37,291 bases of DNA from an uncultured Lachnospira sp. (GCA_946186125.1 CAMHLZ010000036.1:1-37291); one strand, 5' to 3'; counted from the first letter of the stretch, positions 6,777 to 15,922 are shown. The notes: generated by a model from the letters alone, not told the origin. Made by a program: numbers and translations.

Positions 6777-8918
6777 ATGGACATTTTAAAACAAATCACT
6801 ACAGAATTAAATATAAAATTATGGCAGACCGAAGCAGCCGTAAAACTTATTGATGAAGGCAATACTATTCCTTTTATCGCAAGATACAGAAAAGAAGCTA
6901 CAGGAGCTTTGAATGATGAAGTATTGAGAAATCTCGGTGAACGACTGACTTATCTGCGTAATCTTGAAGAAAAGAAACAGCAGGTAATAAGCAGTATTGA
7001 AGAGCAGGGAAAACTTACTGACGAATTGAAAAAGCAGATTGAGGATGCAGAAACAATGGTAGCGGTAGACGACCTTTACAGACCATACAGGCCTAAAAAG
7101 AGAACCCGTGCAACTATTGCTAAAGAAAAAGGATTAGAACCTCTTGCCGCCTATATCTCACTTCAGACTGCTAAGGAACCTATCGAAAACATTGCAAAAG
7201 ATTACGTTTCGGAAGAAAAAGATGTTGCAAGTGTTGAAGATGCCATTGCAGGTGCATGTGATATTATTGCAGAAACTATTTCTGATGATGCGGATTATAG
7301 AACTTATATCAGAAACATTACATTCAAGGAGGGTTTTATATCTTCTTCCGCTAAAGATGCAGAGGAAGAATCCGTCTACGAGATGTATTATGATTTTACT
7401 GAAGCCATTCCTAAAATTGCAGGACACAGAGTTCTTGCACTTAACAGGGGCGAAGCCGAAAAGATTCTTACAGTAAAGGTCGAAGCACCTGAGGAGCGCA
7501 TTGATACGTATTTAAGAAAGAAAATTATACGTCAGGATAATCCTTATACCACTCCTTTGCTTATAAATACTATTTCAGACAGCTATAAAAGACTCATTGC
7601 ACCATCTATAGAAAGAGATATTAGAAATGAGCTTACTGAAAAAGCTCAGGAAGGTGCTATAAAAGTATTTGGTAAAAACCTCGAACAGCTTCTTATGCAG
7701 CCTCCTATCGCCAATAAAGTGGTACTGGGCTGGGATCCTGCTTTCCGTACAGGATGCAAACTTGCTGTTGTAGATGCTACCGGCAAGGTATTAGATACTG
7801 TAGTCATCTATCCGACTGCACCTCAAAACAAAGTTGAAGAAGCTAAAAAGATAGTAAAACAATTAATTAAAAAATATGGCATTTCACTGATTTCTGTCGG
7901 TAACGGAACTGCTTCAAGAGAATCAGAACTGGTTATCGTTGAAATGTTAAAAGAAATCCCTGAAAAGGTCGAGTATGTGATAGTTAATGAAGCCGGTGCA
8001 TCTGTGTACTCAGCAAGCAAACTTGCAACTGAAGAATTTCCAAATTTTGATGTCGGTCAAAGAAGTGCCGCTTCCATCGCAAGACGTCTTCAGGATCCGC
8101 TTGCCGAACTTGTAAAAATTGATCCTAAAGCTATTGGTGTCGGTCAATACCAGCACGATATGAACCAGAAGAAACTCGGAGAAACTCTTACCGGAGTAGT
8201 TGAAGATTGTGTCAATAAGGTAGGTGTCGATCTTAACACTGCTTCAGCAAGTTTGCTTGAATATATATCCGGCATTTCTAAAACAATTGCAAAAAACATT
8301 GTTGCCTACAGAGAAGAAAACGGTAAATTCACAAACAGAAAGCAGTTATTAAAAGTAGCCAAACTCGGACCAAAGGCTTATGAGCAATGTGCAGGTTTTA
8401 TGCGTATTCTTGACGGAGATAATCCATTAGATTCAACAAGCGTGCACCCTGAAACATACGATGCTACGGTTGCACTATTAGATAAGCTGGGATATTCTCC
8501 TGATGATATACGCTCAAACTCTCTTGCAGAAATAAGCCGCTCAATTAAAGATTATTCAAAAACAGCTGAGGAAATCGGTATCGGTGAAATTACTTTACAT
8601 GATATCGTTAAAGAACTTGAAAAGCCGGCTCGTGACCCTCGTGACAAAATGCCGAAACCAATTTTACGTACAGATGTGCTTGAAATGAAAGACTTAACTC
8701 CAGGTATGATTTTGAAGGGAACAGTCAGAAATGTTATTGATTTTGGTGTATTTGTAGATATAGGTGTACATCAGGACGGATTAGTTCATATATCACAAAT
8801 TTGCGATAAGTATATAAAGCATCCTCTTGAAGTTGTGAGTGTTGGGGATATTGTTGAAGTCAAGATTATGAACGTTGATATAAATAAAGGCAGAATCCAG
8901 CTTACCATGAAATTGTAA
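6777..8918 (+). CDS. tex: Tex-family RNA-binding transcription accessory protein
   Basis: 713-aa nucleic-acid-binding protein of the Tex/YhgF family, related to eukaryotic Spt6. In order: an N-terminal helical Tex domain (1-190, with IPFIARYRKEATG, a family hallmark), a YqgF/RuvC-like domain (about 320-445, with LGWDPAFRTGCKLAVVD), helix-hairpin-helix motifs (about 490-560, LLEYISGISKTIAKNIV and AKLGPKAYEQCAGF), and a C-terminal S1 RNA-binding domain (about 640-713, GTVRNVIDFGVFVDIG). The start has a good AAGGAAGG site. Monocistronic, with its own promoter and a terminator. Confidence 0.95.
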   Translation: MDILKQITTELNIKLWQTEAAVKLIDEGNTIPFIARYRKEATGALNDEVLRNLGERLTYLRNLEEKKQQVISSIEEQGKLTDELKKQIEDAETMVAVDDLYRPYRPKKRTRATIAKEKGLEPLAAYISLQTAKEPIENIAKDYVSEEKDVASVEDAIAGACDIIAETISDDADYRTYIRNITFKEGFISSSAKDAEEESVYEMYYDFTEAIPKIAGHRVLALNRGEAEKILTVKVEAPEERIDTYLRKKIIRQDNPYTTPLLINTISDSYKRLIAPSIERDIRNELTEKAQEGAIKVFGKNLEQLLMQPPIANKVVLGWDPAFRTGCKLAVVDATGKVLDTVVIYPTAPQNKVEEAKKIVKQLIKKYGISLISVGNGTASRESELVIVEMLKEIPEKVEYVIVNEAGASVYSASKLATEEFPNFDVGQRSAASIARRLQDPLAELVKIDPKAIGVGQYQHDMNQKKLGETLTGVVEDCVNKVGVDLNTASASLLEYISGISKTIAKNIVAYREENGKFTNRKQLLKVAKLGPKAYEQCAGFMRILDGDNPLDSTSVHPETYDATVALLDKLGYSPDDIRSNSLAEISRSIKDYSKTAEEIGIGEITLHDIVKELEKPARDPRDKMPKPILRTDVLEMKDLTPGMILKGTVRNVIDFGVFVDIGVHQDGLVHISQICDKYIKHPLEVVSVGDIVEVKIMNVDINKGRIQLTMKL

Positions 8919-8922
8919 TTAC

Positions 8923-8953
8923 AAAAGAACAGGTCATCCGGCCTGTTCTTTTT
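8923..8953. terminator. Bidirectional terminator between tex and hom
   Basis: An 11-bp stem AAAAGAACAGG/CCTGTTCTTTT encloses an 8-base loop, with A-rich DNA on one side and TTTTT on the other. It serves both convergent genes. Confidence 0.9.
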
Positions 8954-8959
8954 GAGTTA

Positions 8960-10174
8960 TTATTCAATTCTTATTCTTGTAATTATGTTATCAAATTGAG
9001 CTGCTGCTTTTTCATAGTCAGCTTCTGTAATTACATCTGTTATAAATGCAAATTCACCTTTTACATCATCAAGTGTTATAATCTGACTCTCTCCAAATGC
9101 TGATTTAATTGCTGATTCCATTTCTTTTGCATCACCTGTCATTCTTACGAAGAATTTTTTTTCAGAATTCTTAATATCTGTAAGTTCAAGTTTGTCAGCA
9201 CTCCAGTCTATTGCAACATTATCATTCAAATGCTTTATAGCATCTACCATGTCCGATACTACTGCGCTTGCTGTAGGAAGTTTTCCAGCTCCGCTTCCAT
9301 AGAACATTACATCACCAAGCACGTTTCCTTTAACCATGATTCCGTTAAATACGTCATTTACAGAAAACAGCGGATGCTCTGCATTTATCATAACAGGTGC
9401 AACATATGCATAAAACTTTCCTTCTGTCTTCTTAGCTTTTCCAAACAATTTTACGGAATAACCTATTTTGTTTGCATATTTAAAATCAATGTCTGTAATT
9501 TTTGTAATACCTTCAGTATATACTTCCTCAAAGTCAACATTCTTTCCATATGTTAATGAAGCAAGTATTGAAATCTTTCTGCATGCATCATATCCTTCTA
9601 CATCAGCTGCAGGATTTCTCTCTGCATATCCTAAATCCTGTGCTTCTTTTAAAACTGTGTCAAAATCAAGCCCTTCTTTTGACATCTTTGTCAATATATA
9701 ATTAGTTGTTCCGTTAAGTATTCCCACTATTTCCTGAACATCATCAGCTGTGATACATTCGATTAATGGTCTGATAATAGGGATTCCGCCTCCACAGCTC
9801 GCCTCAAAGAAGAAGTTTCTATGATGCTCTCTCGCAATCTCTATTAACTCCGGTCCATGCTTAGCAACTAATTCTTTGTTTGAAGTACATACGCTTTTTC
9901 CTTTTAATAAAGCTGACTTAACAAAAGTATATGCAGGTTCTACCCCACCCATAACCTCTGCTATGACTTCTACTTCAGGATCATTTAAAATTACTTCGTA
10001 ATCATGTACAAGAACTTCTTCAACAGGTTCTCCCGGAAAATCCCTCAGATCAAGCACGTATTTTATATTTATCTTATCGCCTGCTTTTTTGCTGACAATG
10101 TCGTTATTAGTTTTTATTACCTCAAAAACTCCTGAACCTACTGTACCATATCCTAAAACTGCTACATTTATCAT
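8960..10174 (-). CDS. hom: Homoserine dehydrogenase
   Basis: Reduces aspartate semialdehyde to homoserine with NAD(P)H, at the branch to threonine and methionine. The N-terminal Rossmann motif is GYGTVGSGV; the catalytic core holds GGVEPAYTFVKSAL, TSNKELVAKHGPEL and the signature GILNGTTNYILTKM, followed by DVEGYDACRKISILA. A C-terminal ACT-like segment (about 320-404) suggests feedback control. At 404 aa it is slightly shorter than many monofunctional enzymes. GAGGAAAATTAG precedes the ATG. It lies about 70 bases after pheB, probably in one transcript, with a hairpin in the gap. Confidence 0.95.
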   Translation of the reverse strand: MINVAVLGYGTVGSGVFEVIKTNNDIVSKKAGDKINIKYVLDLRDFPGEPVEEVLVHDYEVILNDPEVEVIAEVMGGVEPAYTFVKSALLKGKSVCTSNKELVAKHGPELIEIAREHHRNFFFEASCGGGIPIIRPLIECITADDVQEIVGILNGTTNYILTKMSKEGLDFDTVLKEAQDLGYAERNPAADVEGYDACRKISILASLTYGKNVDFEEVYTEGITKITDIDFKYANKIGYSVKLFGKAKKTEGKFYAYVAPVMINAEHPLFSVNDVFNGIMVKGNVLGDVMFYGSGAGKLPTASAVVSDMVDAIKHLNDNVAIDWSADKLELTDIKNSEKKFFVRMTGDAKEMESAIKSAFGESQIITLDDVKGEFAFITDVITEADYEKAAAQFDNIITRIRIE

Positions 10175-10214
10175 CTAATTTTCCTCATTTCTGCACCGAT
10201 ATTTTTTTGTATGG

Positions 10215-10237
10215 GTAAGTGCCGGTACTGCACTTGC
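10215..10237. promoter_or_regulatory. Hairpin between pheB and hom
   Basis: GTAAGTGC and GCACTTGC pair (one G-U) around a 7-base loop in the intercistronic gap. No U-run follows on the minus strand, so it is not an ordinary terminator; it may affect mRNA processing or stability. Confidence 0.45.
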
Positions 10238-10244
10238 TATACCA

Positions 10245-10691
10245 TTATTCCCTGCCGAGAATTTTGATATAATGAACACCATTCATACTTTCAATATTGT
10301 CAAGCATATCCGACACGTTAAGTGTATCAGGGAGTATATCCACACTTATAGTAAGCAACGCAATTCCGTTTATCGGAATAGTCTGATGAATCGTCAATAT
10401 ATTGGCTCTATAATCTGCTATCTGTTTTAAAACGCTTGACAGAAGCCCCGGCTCATCATCCATCTGAACTACGAATGTAATGGTTTTACCCCTTATATTA
10501 TCGTAAAAAGGGAAAATATCATCTTTATATTTGTAAAATGAACTTCTGCTCAGTCCAACTTTTTCTGTCGCCTCCTGAACAGTAACCGCCTTTTCCGATT
10601 CAAGCAGCTTCTTTGCCTCAACCACTTTCAATAACACTTCGGGTAATGCTTTTTTCTTTACAACATAATACTTACTTTCATCTGACATCAT
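10245..10691 (-). CDS. pheB: ACT-domain regulatory protein, PheB/UPF0735 family
   Basis: 148 aa. An N-terminal helix-turn-helix-like segment (about 38-65, VTVQEATEKVGLSRSSFYKYKD) is joined to a C-terminal ACT domain (about 70-146, FVVQMDDEPGLLSSVLKQIADYRANILTI). ACT domains bind amino acids. The family is often found next to hom and thrB and is thought to be regulatory, although its targets are not established. The linkage to hom suggests it senses threonine, phenylalanine or a related amino acid (inference). Two adjacent ATG codons are possible; the ribosome binding site is AAAGG. The gene has its own strong promoter. Confidence 0.85.
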   Translation of the reverse strand: MMSDESKYYVVKKKALPEVLLKVVEAKKLLESEKAVTVQEATEKVGLSRSSFYKYKDDIFPFYDNIRGKTITFVVQMDDEPGLLSSVLKQIADYRANILTIHQTIPINGIALLTISVDILPDTLNVSDMLDNIESMNGVHYIKILGRE

Positions 10692-10731
10692 GCCCGTGCC
10701 TTTCTGTGCAATTTAATTATGTGTGTGTCTC

Positions 10732-10747
10732 AAATACATTTGTATTT
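10732..10747. promoter_or_regulatory. Palindromic operator candidate before pheB-hom
   Basis: AAATACA and TGTATTT are perfect 7-bp inverted arms with a 2-base centre. The site covers about +3 to +18 of the predicted pheB transcript, a classic repressor position. The loop is too small for a good RNA hairpin, so a DNA operator is more likely. Confidence 0.5.
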
Positions 10748-10756
10748 CCTCGAAAG

Positions 10757-10785
10757 AATATATCACATATATTTGTTTTTCGCAA
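10757..10785 (-). promoter_or_regulatory. Promoter of pheB-hom
   Basis: Minus-strand -35 TTGCGA (10780-10785), 17-base spacer ending in TGTGA, -10 TATATT (10757-10762). The predicted start is near 10750. Confidence 0.7.
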
Positions 10786-10800
10786 GGACTTTTGAATATA

Positions 10801-10840
10801 AAAAGCTATATTCTCACTTTTATTGTGTGAATATAGCTTT
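10801..10840 (-). terminator. Terminator of the secA-prfB-cheW operon
   Basis: A 12-bp stem AAAGCTATATTC/GAATATAGCTTT extends by three more pairs after one mismatch, with a short loop. On the minus strand it is followed by TTTTTATATTC. It lies 10 bases after the cheW stop. Confidence 0.85.
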
Positions 10841-10850
10841 ATGTTATTTG

Positions 10851-11315
10851 TTATTCGCTGATTTTTTCAATCATTTTCTGTAAATCTTCACTCTCTTCTT
10901 CTGTTAACAGATTTTTTATATCTATTATAAGAACGAGTCTTCCGCTAAAATTAACGACCTTATCAATGAACCTTGTATCTTCCGACTTTATGATTTTAGG
11001 GATATCCTGAATCATAAAGTCCTCTATATCGTGTATTTCTTCCACAGCGTCAACTTCCAGTGCAACACTCATTCCATCGATATTTACGACTATAAATTTT
11101 GTATCATCTGTAGGCTCCGCCTCTTCTAAATGAAAATGATGTCGAAAACTGTAAACCGGAACCACATCTCCTCTCAAGTTGATGATTCCTCTTATATCCG
11201 GATTGGAATTAGGGACATTTACTATATTCTGCAGCTTTTCAACTCCTCTTACAAGTCCTATATCTACTCCATATTCCTGATTATTCACTTTAAAAACAAC
11301 TGGTTTAAATTCCAT
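10851..11315 (-). CDS. cheW: CheW-like chemotaxis coupling protein
   Basis: Single-domain CheW, about 154 aa, which normally links chemoreceptors to the CheA kinase. Features: VFKVNNQEYGVDIGLVRGVEKL at the N-terminus, the NPDIRGIINLRGDVVPVYSFR signature (about 38-60), VALEVDAVEEI and the C-terminal SGRLVLIIDIKNLL. The ATG at 11315 lies nine bases after GGAGGG; an ATG two codons upstream would be too close to it. It is 36 bases past the prfB stop and is the last gene of the secA operon. No receptor, CheA or flagellar gene is in the window, so its partners are elsewhere. Confidence 0.9.
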   Translation of the reverse strand: MEFKPVVFKVNNQEYGVDIGLVRGVEKLQNIVNVPNSNPDIRGIINLRGDVVPVYSFRHHFHLEEAEPTDDTKFIVVNIDGMSVALEVDAVEEIHDIEDFMIQDIPKIIKSEDTRFIDKVVNFSGRLVLIIDIKNLLTEEESEDLQKMIEKISE

Positions 11316-11351
11316 GTGCATTCACCCTCCGCTCCAATATATTGTTCTCTC

Positions 11352-12459
11352 CTACATATTAACTCTTTGCTTTAAATATTCGCTTATAAATGGATCTAAA
11401 TTACCATCTAAAACACTTGCCGCATTACCAACTTCTTTATTCGTCCTATGATCTTTTACCATAGTATACGGCTGTAATACATATGAGCGTATCTGACTTC
11501 CCCATCCATTTTCCATTACTTCGCCTCTTATATCGGATACCTTAGCTTCATTCTCAGCTTTTTTCATTAGATACAATTTTGCCTTGAGCATCTGCATCGC
11601 CTTATCCTTATTCTGAAACTGCGAACGCTCATTCTGGCACTGAACTACAGTCCCAGTAGGAATATGCGTAATACGCACCGCAGAAGAAGTCTTGTTGATA
11701 TGCTGTCCTCCCGCTCCACTGCTGCGATAAGTATCAATTTTCAAGTCATCATCCCGTATCTCTATATCAACATCTTCTTCAATGTCCGGCATTACATCAC
11801 AGGATGCAAAAGATGTCTGTCTCTTACCTGCTGCATTAAATGGTGATATTCTTACCAATCGATGCACACCTTTTTCAGATTTTAGATATCCATAAGCATT
11901 CTCACCACGTATCTCAAGCGTCACTGTCTTAAATCCCGCTTCATCTCCTTCAAGGAAATCAATCATATCGACAGTATATCCCTTTTTATCTGCCCATCTT
12001 TGATACATACGGCAAAGCATACCTGCCCAGTCACAGGATTCTGTTCCACCGGCACCTGCATGTAATGTCAGGATTGCATTATTTCTATCATATTCTTCCG
12101 ACAACAATGTCTCTATTCTCATCTTCTCAAATACTGATACAAATTCATCAAAGGATTCTTTTACTTCCTGGAGTACATCCTCATCTTCCTCTTCATTTCC
12201 CATCTGAATCAAAATCATTATTTCTTCAAACTGTTCTTCAAGCTTTTCAACCGCCTGCTTCTGATTCTTTAATGAGTCAAGTTCTTTCATGCTGTTTTGT
12301 GATTTCTCCGGATTATCCCAGAACCCCGGTGCCTCCATAAGCCTTTCAAGTTCTTCTATTCTTTTCACTTTGCCTGCGAGGTCAAAGTGAATCCCTCAAT
12401 TCTTTAAGCGGCTGTGAATAGTTTAACAAATCTAATTTATAGTTGTCTAATTCTATCAC
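11352..12459 (-). CDS. prfB: Peptide chain release factor 2, with programmed +1 frameshift
   Basis: Recognises UAA and UGA and triggers peptide release. The gene is in two frames. A 25-codon first part starts at GTG 12459 (MIELDNYKLDLL...) and ends at an in-frame TGA (12382-12384) in CTTTGAC, preceded by an AGGGA internal Shine-Dalgarno-like sequence. Skipping the T at 12384 continues into GAC CTC and the main 343-codon frame, giving about 368 aa, the normal RF2 length. The RF2-specific SPF tripeptide (RISPFNAAG) and the catalytic GGQ (SSGAGGQHINKT) are present. The frameshift is the known RF2 autoregulation device, not a sequencing error. Its start overlaps the secA stop by one base (TAGTG). 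Confidence 0.96.
12381..12396 (-). promoter_or_regulatory. prfB programmed frameshift site
   Basis: The minus strand reads AGGGATTCACTTTGAC: an SD-like AGGGA, the slippery CTT codon, the TGA stop and C as the next base (a poor termination context). This is the conserved RF2 recoding signal. Confidence 0.93.
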
Positions 12460-15035
12460 TACATCACCTTCCTTCCACAACACTGCTTATATTTCTTTCC
12501 GCTTCCACACGGACATGGATCATTTGGATATATCTTGTCAGATTCTCTTCTCTTTGGTCCTTTTACTGCAGTATCATCTTTATTTGTTCCGGTTACCTTG
12601 GCAACCTGTTCTCTTTCAACCTTCTGTTCAACTTTTACGTGAAGAAGTATTCTTACAGTCTCTTCCTGTATGTTCTCTATCATTCCGTCAAACATTTCAA
12701 ATCCGGCCATCTTATACTCTACAAGAGGATCTCTCTGACCATATGCCTGAAGTCCAATTCCCTGTCTGAGCTGATCCATATCATCAATGTGATCCATCCA
12801 TTTTCTATCAATCGTTTTAAGAAGAACAACACGCTCAAGTTCTCTTACAGCTTCAGGTTCCGGAAATTCAGCTTCTTTATTCTCATACAACTTAACTGCT
12901 TTTTCTTTTAACATCTGTTTTAATTCGTCAACTTTCATTGTGGCCTTCTGTTCATCTGTAAGCTCTATAGTTTCAAACGGGAATATTGGCAGTAATAATT
13001 CATTTAATTCTATTAAATCCCATTCATCTGCTTTAACATCGCTTGAAATACATGTGTCTACAATCTTCTCAACCGTCTCTGTAATCATCTTATAGATTAC
13101 ATCACGCATATTCTCTCCATCAAGAACACGTCTTCTCTCTGCGTAGATAATCTCTCTCTGATCATTATTCACTTTATCATATTCCAACAAATTCTTTCTT
13201 ATACCAAAGTTATTACCTTCTATTTTTGTCTGAGCTGTCTCTATTGATTTTGATAACATCTTATGCTCAATCTGTTCATTCTCAGGAACTCCTAAGGCAT
13301 TAAATACAGCCATAAGTCTTTCAGAACCGAATAATCTCATAATATCATCTTCCAATGAGATGTAAAATCTTGATTCACCCGGATCACCCTGACGTCCTGA
13401 ACGTCCACGAAGCTGATTATCAATACGTCTTGACTCATGTCTTTCTGTACCTATAATCTTAAGTCCGCCTGCTGCTTTTGCTTCATCGTCAAGCTTAATA
13501 TCCGTACCACGTCCTGCCATGTTAGTAGCAATTGTTACTGCACCATGAATACCTGCCTGAGCTACAATCTCAGCCTCTAACTCATGGAACTTGGCATTTA
13601 ATACCTGGTGCGGTATTCCTTCTTTTCTCAAAAGGTTACTGACTTCTTCTGAAGACTCGATAGTAATGGTACCTACCAATACCGGCTGTCCCTTTGCATA
13701 AGCTTCCTTTACTTCTTCTACTACAGCATGTAATTTTTCTTTCTTTGTCTTATAAACAGCATCATTCTGATCTATTCTGAGTACAGGTTTATTCGTTGGA
13801 ATTGATACAACGTCCATTCCGTAAATATTTCTAAATTCCTGTTCCTCTGTAAGAGCAGTACCTGTCATACCACATTTCTTATCATACTTATTAAAGAAAT
13901 TCTGGAATGTTATAGTTGCAAGTGTCTTACTCTCTCTCTTAACTTTTACATGCTCTTTTGCTTCTATCGCCTGATGTAATCCGTCAGAATATCTTCTTCC
14001 CGGCATAATACGTCCTGTAAATTCATCTACGATAAGAACCTGTTCATCTTTAACTACATAATCCTGATCTCTGAACATAAGATTATGAGCTCTGAGTGCT
14101 AATATGATATTATGCTGGATTTCTGTATTCTCAGGATCTGCAAGGTTTTCTATATGGAAAAAGTTCTCAACTTTCTTAACACCTTCTGCAGTAAGATTTA
14201 CCACTTTATCTTTTTCATTTACAATAAAGTCTCCATCTTCTTCAACTTCTTCCTGCATGATAGCAGCAAGCTTTGTAAGTTCCTGACTATCTTCACCTCT
14301 TACAAGCTGTCTTGCAAGTATATCACATGCTTCATAAAGCTTTGTAGACTTGCCGCTCTGACCAGAGATAATAAGTGGTGTTCTTGCCTCATCGATAAGC
14401 ACTGAATCGACCTCATCGACTATAGCATAATGTAAATCTCTCTGAACAAGCTGTTCTTTATATATAACCATGTTATCTCTAAGATAATCAAATCCAAGTT
14501 CATTATTAGTTACATATGTAATATCACAATTATATGCTTTTCTTCTTTCATCATTTTCCATACTGTTAAGTACAACACCAACAGTAAGTCCAAGAAACTC
14601 ATGTACTCTTCCCATCCACTCAGCATCACGCTTTGCAAGATAATCGTTAACTGTAACTACATGAACTCCTTTTCCTTCAAGTGCATTAAGATACGCAGGT
14701 AATAAACAAGTCTGTGTCTTACCTTCACCTGTCTTCATCTCAGCAATTCTTCCCTGGTGCAGGATAATTCCACCCATAAGCTGAACTTCGTAATGTTCCG
14801 TATTCAACACTCTTCTGGCTGCTTCCCTGACAACCGCATATGCTTCAGGCAATATATCATCAAGTGTCTCACCTTTTGCAAGTCTTTCCTTAAACTCTTC
14901 TGTTTTCTGTTTTAAACCATCATCAGTTAAGCTCATCATCTCATCTCTGTATGACTCAATTTTCTTAACTATAGGCATAATTCTTTTTATTTCTCTTTCA
15001 CTATGTGTGCCAAACAATTTAGACGCTAATCCCAT
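12459..15035 (-). CDS. secA: Protein translocase ATPase SecA
   Basis: 858-aa motor that pushes preproteins through SecYEG. In order: nucleotide-binding domain 1 with Walker A KTGEGKT (101-107) and DEVD (207-210), the preprotein cross-linking domain (about 230-370), GMTGTA and nucleotide-binding domain 2 with [12 protein letters not shown] and [13 protein letters not shown], a helical scaffold/wing region, and a C-terminal SEC-C zinc motif [13 protein letters not shown] (841-853) that binds zinc and SecB or ribosomes in other bacteria. TTTAGGAGA lies before the ATG. First gene of the secA-prfB-cheW operon, with its own promoter and a leader hairpin. Confidence 0.98.
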   Translation of the reverse strand: MGLASKLFGTHSEREIKRIMPIVKKIESYRDEMMSLTDDGLKQKTEEFKERLAKGETLDDILPEAYAVVREAARRVLNTEHYEVQLMGGIILHQGRIAEMKTGEGKTQTCLLPAYLNALEGKGVHVVTVNDYLAKRDAEWMGRVHEFLGLTVGVVLNSMENDERRKAYNCDITYVTNNELGFDYLRDNMVIYKEQLVQRDLHYAIVDEVDSVLIDEARTPLIISGQSGKSTKLYEACDILARQLVRGEDSQELTKLAAIMQEEVEEDGDFIVNEKDKVVNLTAEGVKKVENFFHIENLADPENTEIQHNIILALRAHNLMFRDQDYVVKDEQVLIVDEFTGRIMPGRRYSDGLHQAIEAKEHVKVKRESKTLATITFQNFFNKYDKKCGMTGTALTEEQEFRNIYGMDVVSIPTNKPVLRIDQNDAVYKTKKEKLHAVVEEVKEAYAKGQPVLVGTITIESSEEVSNLLRKEGIPHQVLNAKFHELEAEIVAQAGIHGAVTIATNMAGRGTDIKLDDEAKAAGGLKIIGTERHESRRIDNQLRGRSGRQGDPGESRFYISLEDDIMRLFGSERLMAVFNALGVPENEQIEHKMLSKSIETAQTKIEGNNFGIRKNLLEYDKVNNDQREIIYAERRRVLDGENMRDVIYKMITETVEKIVDTCISSDVKADEWDLIELNELLLPIFPFETIELTDEQKATMKVDELKQMLKEKAVKLYENKEAEFPEPEAVRELERVVLLKTIDRKWMDHIDDMDQLRQGIGLQAYGQRDPLVEYKMAGFEMFDGMIENIQEETVRILLHVKVEQKVEREQVAKVTGTNKDDTAVKGPKRRESDKIYPNDPCPCGSGKKYKQCCGRKVM

Positions 15036-15059
15036 TGTAAATCTCCTAAATATTATATT

Positions 15060-15086
15060 TGGTCATCTGTATGTATGTTATGACCA
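15060..15086 (-). promoter_or_regulatory. Inverted repeat in the secA leader
   Basis: TGGTCAT and ATGACCA form perfect 7-bp arms around a 13-base loop, between the predicted secA transcription start and the ribosome binding site. It could be an RNA hairpin or a protein-binding site; it has no terminator U-run. Confidence 0.45.
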
Positions 15087-15105
15087 TAAAAAATCCCTAA
15101 AGGCT

Positions 15106-15134
15106 ATTCTATCACGTAATATTTCAATATTCAA
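15106..15134 (-). promoter_or_regulatory. Promoter of secA-prfB-cheW
   Basis: Minus-strand -35 TTGAAT (15129-15134), 17-base spacer ending in GTGA, -10 TAGAAT (15106-15111). The leader is about 65 bases. Confidence 0.7.
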
Positions 15135-15195
15135 TAAGTAATTCGTAAACAGTCTATGAATAAACACCTAACAAATAATGAACAATTACCGTTTT

Positions 15196-15233
15196 AAAAA
15201 AATATAAGGAGAATGCGTTACCACATCCTCCTT
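15196..15233 (-). terminator. Terminator of hpf
   Basis: On the minus strand AAGGAGGATG pairs with CATTCTCCTT (one mismatch) across an 8-base loop and is followed by TATATTTTTTT. It starts about eight bases after the hpf stop. Confidence 0.85.
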
Positions 15234-15240
15234 ACTGTGT

Positions 15241-15768
15241 CTAAAATTCAGGTTCAATTAGTCCGTATGTATTGCCTTTTCTCTTATAAACAACATTTAC
15301 TTCGCCTGTCTCTGAATTGCTAAATACATAGAAGTTATGTCCTAACAATTCCATCTGGATACATGCCTCTTCCGGATCCATAGGCTTAATACCAAACTTT
15401 TTGGTTCTTATAATCTGAATCTGCTCATCTTCTTCATAATCTTTGTCAATATATTCAGGTGTGAATACCTCAACAGCCTGTTTTCTGTCGACTATCTTAT
15501 TCTTGTATTTTTTTAGTTGCCTTTCAATGATTTCCTCCACTAAATCTATTGAAACATACATATCACTGCTAACTTGCTCTGATCTTATTATATTCCCTTT
15601 TACAGGAATCGTTACTTCAATTTTCTGCCTTTCTTTTTCTACACTAAGTGTAACATGTACCTCCGTATCCTGCGTAAAATATCTTTCGAGTTTTCCAATC
15701 TTCTCCTGTACAGCTGTTCTTAATCCTTCTGTCACATCGATATTACGTCCTGTAATTATGTACCTCAT
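15241..15768 (-). CDS. hpf: Ribosome hibernation promoting factor, long form
   Basis: 175-aa cytosolic protein that pairs 70S ribosomes into inactive 100S dimers in slow growth. The N-terminal S30AE/YfiA domain (about 1-100, MRYIITGRNIDVTEGLRTAVQEKIGKLERYF) binds the decoding centre. A linker of acidic residues follows, then the C-terminal dimerisation domain (about 118-175, IRTKKFGIKPMDPEEACIQMELLGHNFYVFSN). Both domains are complete, as expected in Firmicutes. The gene stands alone with its own promoter and terminator; the leader is about 75 bases. Confidence 0.95.
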   Translation of the reverse strand: MRYIITGRNIDVTEGLRTAVQEKIGKLERYFTQDTEVHVTLSVEKERQKIEVTIPVKGNIIRSEQVSSDMYVSIDLVEEIIERQLKKYKNKIVDRKQAVEVFTPEYIDKDYEEDEQIQIIRTKKFGIKPMDPEEACIQMELLGHNFYVFSNSETGEVNVVYKRKGNTYGLIEPEF

Positions 15769-15849
15769 GATGTTCCATCTCCTTTTTTACAAAATTGAGG
15801 ATGAGCCCCCTTAAACTGCAGATATCAATCAAGATAAATGCACACTATT

Positions 15850-15877
15850 ATTATACCACAAATCAATAATTTTTCAA
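15850..15877 (-). promoter_or_regulatory. Promoter of hpf
   Basis: Minus-strand -35 TTGAAA (15872-15877), 16-base spacer, -10 TATAAT (15850-15855). Its -35 is directly against the terminator of the preceding NlpC/P60 gene, a very compact junction. Confidence 0.75.
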
Positions 15878-15878
15878 C

Positions 15879-15908
15879 AAAAAAGAGTTCCCCGAGGAAC
15901 TCTTTTTT
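15879..15908 (-). terminator. Terminator of the NlpC/P60 gene
   Basis: A perfect 13-bp stem AAAAAAGAGTTCC/GGAACTCTTTTTT with a 4-base loop. The A/T ends make it potentially bidirectional. It lies 14 bases after the NlpC/P60 stop. Confidence 0.93.
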
Positions 15909-15922
15909 ATACATTATATATA

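Noticed and set aside
11352-12459. prfB as a pseudogene because of the internal TGA
   Set aside because: The stop lies in the conserved CTTTGAC recoding signal after an SD-like sequence, and both parts are intact RF2.
12414-12911. A 165-codon plus-strand frame opposite secA/prfB
   Set aside because: It is antisense to two clearly conserved genes, is rich in Phe/Ser/Leu and has no ribosome binding site.
15048-15060. A TATAAT directly before secA as its -10
   Set aside because: It would start transcription inside the ribosome binding site; the TTGAAT-17-TAGAAT promoter further upstream is better.
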